Source of the DNA: Paracoccaceae bacterium
Lineage (GTDB): Bacteria > Pseudomonadota > Alphaproteobacteria > Rhodobacterales > Rhodobacteraceae
Length of the DNA stretch: 9,498 bases
Reading direction: 5' to 3'
Assembly (NCBI GenBank): GCA_007131465.1
Contig: SLQN01000051.1
Span: 1-9,498 of the forward strand
The translations under genes were made by a program, and so were the position numbers. This document shows, piece after piece, positions 7,192 to 9,498 of the stretch. Below the pieces are notes generated by a model that made no database searches, was not told the DNA's origin, and was given only the letters and a program-made list of their open reading frames with translations. Each line of letters begins with the position of its first letter. Position 1 is the first letter of the stretch.

Positions 7192-7208
7192 CTGTCGCCG
7201 CACGACAG
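7192..7208 (-). other. Small hairpin in the ilvE-GST gap
   Basis: CTGTCG, five-base loop, CGACAG is a perfect 6-bp inverted repeat that starts directly after the ilvE stop codon and ends just before the purine-rich ribosome site of the GST gene. It takes up most of the 28-base gap. It could be an mRNA processing or partial attenuation stem that lowers GST output relative to IlvE, or it could be chance. Confidence 0.3.
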
Positions 7209-8078
7209 TCACGCCCGAACCAGCGCCTCGTAAGTTTCGGCCACCTTACGCGTCATCTGACCAACCTGGAAATGATGGTCCCCGATCTGCCCGACGGGGG
7301 TTATTTCCGCCGCCGTGCCGGTCAGCCAGCATTCGCTGAAATCGGCCAGTTCTTCGGGCATGATATGGCGTTCATGCACATTGATCCCCATGTCGCGCAG
7401 CATCGCAACCACGGTCTGGCGCGTGATCCCGTTCAGGATCGCGTCGGGCAGGGGGGTGTGCACTTCGCCATCGCGGACAAAAAACACATTGGCCCCGGTC
7501 GCTTCGGCCACATAGCCGCGATAGTCATAGAACAGCGCATCCGAGCAGCCCTTTTCCTCGGCCGCGTGCTTGGACATGGTGCAGATCATGTAAAGCCCTG
7601 CCGCCTTGGCCGCAGTCGGGATGGTTTCGGGCGAGGGGCGGCGCCATTTGGCGATATCGAGCTTCGCGCCCTGCCATTTCGCATCGCCATAATAGGCACC
7701 CCATTCCCAGGCCGCGACTGCCATGCGCACCGGGTTGCGCCGGGCGGCGACGCCCATATCCTCGCCCGCGCCGCGCCAGGCGACCGCGCGCACATAGGCG
7801 TCGGTCAGGCCATTGGCTTCCAGCACAGCGGTCTTGGCCGCTTCGATCTGATCGACGGAATAGGGGATCGGCATGTCCAGAAGCCGCCCCGATTCGAGCA
7901 GGCGCGCGGAATGCTCGCGGCTCTTGAAAATCTTGCCACTATAGCAACGCTCGCCCTCGAACACGGAGGAGGCGTAATGCAGCGCATGGCTCAGGATATG
8001 CACATTGGCCTCCCGCCAGGGGACGAGCGTGCCGTCCATCCAGATCATCCCATCCCTGTCATCATATGCGCCGGCCAT
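7209..8078 (-). CDS. ilvE: Branched-chain amino acid aminotransferase, IlvE
   Basis: This 289-residue class IV PLP aminotransferase makes the last step of leucine, isoleucine and valine synthesis and the first of their breakdown, exchanging amino groups with 2-oxoglutarate/glutamate. Seen are HALHYASSVFEGERCY (31-46), RAVAWRGAGEDMGV (97-110), PETIPTAAKAAG with the PLP lysine at 158 (equivalent to Lys159 of E. coli IlvE), GYVAEATGANVFFV with Glu192, NGITRQTV (216-223) and TGTAAEITPVG (254-264). The frame is open 22 codons upstream to an ATG at 8142-8144, but AGGAGG sits five bases before the ATG at 8076-8078 and the protein then starts MAGAYDDRDG, as I recall for Rhodobacter homologues. So I use the shorter start. 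It is divergent from petP and likely shares a transcript with the GST gene. Confidence 0.94.
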   Translation of the reverse strand: MAGAYDDRDGMIWMDGTLVPWREANVHILSHALHYASSVFEGERCYSGKIFKSREHSARLLESGRLLDMPIPYSVDQIEAAKTAVLEANGLTDAYVRAVAWRGAGEDMGVAARRNPVRMAVAAWEWGAYYGDAKWQGAKLDIAKWRRPSPETIPTAAKAAGLYMICTMSKHAAEEKGCSDALFYDYRGYVAEATGANVFFVRDGEVHTPLPDAILNGITRQTVVAMLRDMGINVHERHIMPEELADFSECWLTGTAAEITPVGQIGDHHFQVGQMTRKVAETYEALVRA

Positions 8079-8083
8079 GCTTG

Positions 8084-8089
8084 CCTCCT
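8084..8089 (-). promoter_or_regulatory. Strong ribosome binding site of ilvE
   Basis: AGGAGG on the minus strand, five bases before the ATG at 8076-8078. It is the best Shine-Dalgarno in the window and decides the ilvE start against the longer reading from 8144. Confidence 0.85.
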
Positions 8090-8129
8090 CGATGCGACTG
8101 CTGTCATTTCCAGATATTGCGCGACATAG

Positions 8130-8142
8130 GTCCGTTTCGGAC
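8130..8142. promoter_or_regulatory. Inverted repeat in the ilvE-petP control region
   Basis: GTCCG, TTT, CGGAC is a perfect 5-bp inverted repeat in the non-coding part of the divergent region. It is flanked by two direct GACATA copies at 8123-8128 and 8140-8145 (17 bases start to start). The spacing of nearly two helical turns suits a regulator site or a leader hairpin in the ilvE transcript. Which of these it is cannot be told from sequence. Confidence 0.3.
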
Positions 8143-8188
8143 ATAAAGTTACGCTAAATCCGGGAATCGGTATCAATTCGCTCTTGGA

Positions 8189-8207
8189 ATGTCAACAAGG
8201 CTGACAT
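8189..8207. promoter_or_regulatory. Candidate MarR/PetP operator overlapping a -35 box
   Basis: ATGTCA, seven bases, TGACAT is a perfect palindrome of 19 bases, a typical size for MarR-family operators. Its left arm overlaps a perfect TTGACA -35 hexamer on the minus strand (8190-8195) that would serve ilvE; the matching -10 17 bases further on (TACCGA) is poor. Its right arm lies 4-9 bases before the upstream candidate ATG of petP (8211) and 40-45 bases before the ATG preferred here (8247). Binding by PetP here could control both directions. GACATAAA at 8203-8210 repeats at 8140-8147. Function is inferred. Confidence 0.35.
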
Positions 8208-8246
8208 AAAATGCATAGCAGCATCGGACAGCAAGGCGGGGCACGC

Positions 8247-8756
8247 ATGGCCGAAGGACATGGCAGCATGATCGGCGGGGAAAACCTGCTTTTTCTGACC
8301 GACGAACAGTTGCGCAAGGGCATCGAGGCGATGTTCTTTGCCTATCGTGGCTTCACGGCCGACCCGGACCGTATTCTGGAAGAACACGGCTATGGCCGCG
8401 CCCATCACCGCGCGCTGCATTTCATCAATCGCACGCATGGGACCACAGTGAACAACCTGCTGGCGGTCCTTGGCGTGACCAAACAATCGCTTAACCGCGT
8501 CTTGCGCACCCTGATCGAGGACGGGCTGGTCGAAAGCCGGGTCGGGCGCAAGGACCGGCGCGAGCGCAACCTGTATCTGACCGAAGCGGGGCGGACCCTG
8601 GAACGCGCCCTGTCGGAAGCCCAGCGCGAGCGGATGCGCGCGGCCTATCGTGCCGCAGGGCCGCAGGCCGTGGCCGGGTTCCGGCAGGTGCTGGAAGCGA
8701 TGATGGATGATGAAATTCGCCGCCAGTACCTGACCATGCGGGACCGCCGCGCATGA
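8247..8756 (+). CDS. petP: MarR-family transcription regulator, PetP-like
   Basis: This 169-residue winged-helix regulator has a dimerisation helix region at about 15-60 (FLTDEQLRKGIEAMFFAYRG, then GYGRAHHRALHFINR) and the MarR DNA-binding part at about 66-112 (TTVNNLLAVLGVTKQSLNR recognition segment, EDGLVESRVGRKDRRERNLYLTEAG wing). A C-terminal helix closes the dimer interface. The start at 8247 is preferred because AAGGCGGGG lies five bases upstream. ATG 8211 would add 12 residues but has only AAGG ten bases before it, and ATG 8268 is also possible. The gene overlaps the response regulator by four bases. In Rhodobacter capsulatus the petP-petR pair is, from memory, needed for growth and lies near the cytochrome bc1 genes. 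The name is given on similarity of layout and sequence style and is not certain. Confidence 0.8.
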   Translation: MAEGHGSMIGGENLLFLTDEQLRKGIEAMFFAYRGFTADPDRILEEHGYGRAHHRALHFINRTHGTTVNNLLAVLGVTKQSLNRVLRTLIEDGLVESRVGRKDRRERNLYLTEAGRTLERALSEAQRERMRAAYRAAGPQAVAGFRQVLEAMMDDEIRRQYLTMRDRRA

Positions 8757-9472
8757 CCAAGGAAGCCCCGCCGCATCTTTTGGTCGTCGATGATGATGCC
8801 CGCATCCGCACGCTGTTGCAGAAATACCTGTTGCGCAACGGGTTTCTGGTCACAGCCGCGCGCGATGCCGCCCACGCACGGCGGCTGATGCAGGGGCTGG
8901 CCTTCGACATGGTGGTGCTTGATGTGATGATGCCGGGGGAAGACGGGATCAGCCTGACGCGCCACATCCGCACGCAGGGATCGACCCCGGTGCTGCTGCT
9001 GACCGCCCGGAGCGAGGCCGAGGACCGCATCACGGGGCTGGAAGCCGGGGCCGATGATTACCTGCCCAAACCGTTCGAGCCGCGCGAATTGCTGCTGCGG
9101 ATCGCCGCGATCCTGCGGCGCAGCCCCCAGCCCGTCGCCAGCCCGGTTGCGCCGCAAGTGCTGATCATGGGGCCGCTGCGCTATGATCTGGACCGGGGCG
9201 AGTTGAAGCGCGCAGACAGGCCCGTCCGCCTGACCCAGACCGAAGCGGTGCTGATGCGGTTCTTCTGCCAGCATCCGGGTGAAGTCATCACCCGAGAGGC
9301 GCTGGTCGCGCATCTGAGCGAGGACAGGGCCGGGCATGGGGGCATGGTGGGGCAGGAACGCGCGGTCGATGTGCAGATCACCCGCCTGCGCCGCAAGCTG
9401 GAAGACGACCCGAAAGACCCGCGCCATTTGCAGACTGTTCGCGGGGCCGGATATATGCTGGTGGTGGATTGA
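8753..9472 (+). CDS. petR: OmpR/PhoB-type response regulator, PetR-like
   Basis: This 239-residue protein has a receiver domain (residues 8-122) with the acidic pocket Asp13-Asp14, phosphorylatable Asp57 in VVLDVMMPGEDG, Thr84 and Lys106 in YLPKPFEP, so phosphorylation is feasible. A Pro-rich linker (124-135) leads to an OmpR-type winged helix (about 138-239) with LTQTEAVLMRFF, PGEVITREALVAHL, AVDVQITRLRRKLEDDP and TVRGAGYMLV. The loop before AVDVQITRLRRKLE (SEDRAGHGGMVGQER) is about five residues longer than in OmpR or PhoB-like proteins; this loop meets RNA polymerase. It is translationally coupled to petP by ATGA. No histidine kinase is in the window. Gene order and sequence fit PetR of Rhodobacter; a different OmpR-family member is the alternative. 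Confidence 0.88.
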   Translation: MTKEAPPHLLVVDDDARIRTLLQKYLLRNGFLVTAARDAAHARRLMQGLAFDMVVLDVMMPGEDGISLTRHIRTQGSTPVLLLTARSEAEDRITGLEAGADDYLPKPFEPRELLLRIAAILRRSPQPVASPVAPQVLIMGPLRYDLDRGELKRADRPVRLTQTEAVLMRFFCQHPGEVITREALVAHLSEDRAGHGGMVGQERAVDVQITRLRRKLEDDPKDPRHLQTVRGAGYMLVVD

Positions 9473-9478
9473 GCATGG

Positions 9479-9498
9479 AAAAAGGCCCCGGAGTTTCC
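9479..9498 (+). terminator. Left arm and loop of a terminator after petR
   Basis: Directly after the petR stop the sequence runs AAAAAGGCCCCGGA, GTT, TCC and then the window ends. TCC is the start of the reverse complement of the arm. If the next bases are GGGGCCTTTTT, this is a textbook Rho-independent terminator for the petP-petR transcript. The ATG at 9475, which could be read as the next gene, would then be meaningless. Confidence 0.5.

Noticed and set aside
7272..8129. Plus-strand open frame of 285 codons opposite ilvE
   Set aside because: Antisense shadow; the minus strand encodes a complete IlvE with catalytic lysine and a strong ribosome site.
8079..8144. N-terminal extension of ilvE by 22 codons from the ATG at 8144
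   Set aside because: The extension does not look conserved, and AGGAGG lies five bases before the internal ATG at 8078.
9475..9498. Start of a further gene (ATG GAA AAA GGC ...)
   Set aside because: Only eight codons are visible and the same bases form the left arm of a likely terminator; there is no ribosome site apart from the petR end.
1..9498. tRNA, rRNA, CRISPR array or intact insertion sequence
   Set aside because: Looked for cloverleaf-like runs, regularly spaced direct repeats and paired terminal repeats on both strands; none seen by eye beyond the broken IS110 piece.

Overview
This GC-rich window looks like alphaproteobacterial DNA, most likely from the Rhodobacterales. The strongest pointer is the right third. 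A branched-chain aminotransferase gene (ilvE) diverges from a MarR-type regulator gene that overlaps a response-regulator gene, and this pair matches what I recall of petP-petR from Rhodobacter. This assignment rests on reading the proteins and their order; no database search was run.

The layout from left to right is as follows. Positions 1-240 (minus strand) hold part of a RepA/AAA-type ATPase with its Walker B strand; it loses its N-terminal half at a junction and runs off the window. Positions ~246-700 (plus) hold a piece of an IS110-family transposase that lacks both ends. Positions ~701-1003 are unassigned spacer. Positions 1004-6435 (plus) hold five genes with 1- or 4-nt overlaps that together encode the whole pseudaminic acid pathway: pseB, pseC, pseF, a pseG-pseH fusion, and pseI. 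A strong GC hairpin at 6505-6521 lies between this operon and the convergent minus-strand pair ilvE and a glutathione S-transferase-like gene (7209-8078 and 6548-7180). A divergent control region (8079-8246) with several short inverted repeats separates ilvE from petP-petR (8247-9472, plus). The window ends inside what looks like a Rho-independent terminator.

How the genes work together: PseB (dehydratase/epimerase), PseC (aminotransferase), the GNAT half of PseGH (N-acetyltransferase), the PseG half (UDP hydrolase), PseI (condensation with phosphoenolpyruvate) and PseF (CMP transfer) would convert UDP-GlcNAc to CMP-pseudaminic acid, the activated sugar for flagellin, capsule or LPS glycosylation. 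No glycosyltransferase or flagellin gene lies in the window, so the acceptor is unknown. The cassette sits between mobile-element debris and a block that looks like core genome, which suggests it was acquired at this site.

I see no wholly new system. The most notable points are the fused PseG-PseH protein in a compact five-gene operon, the island edge with two broken mobile genes, a transposase remnant that stays in frame with pseB, and a candidate PetP operator.
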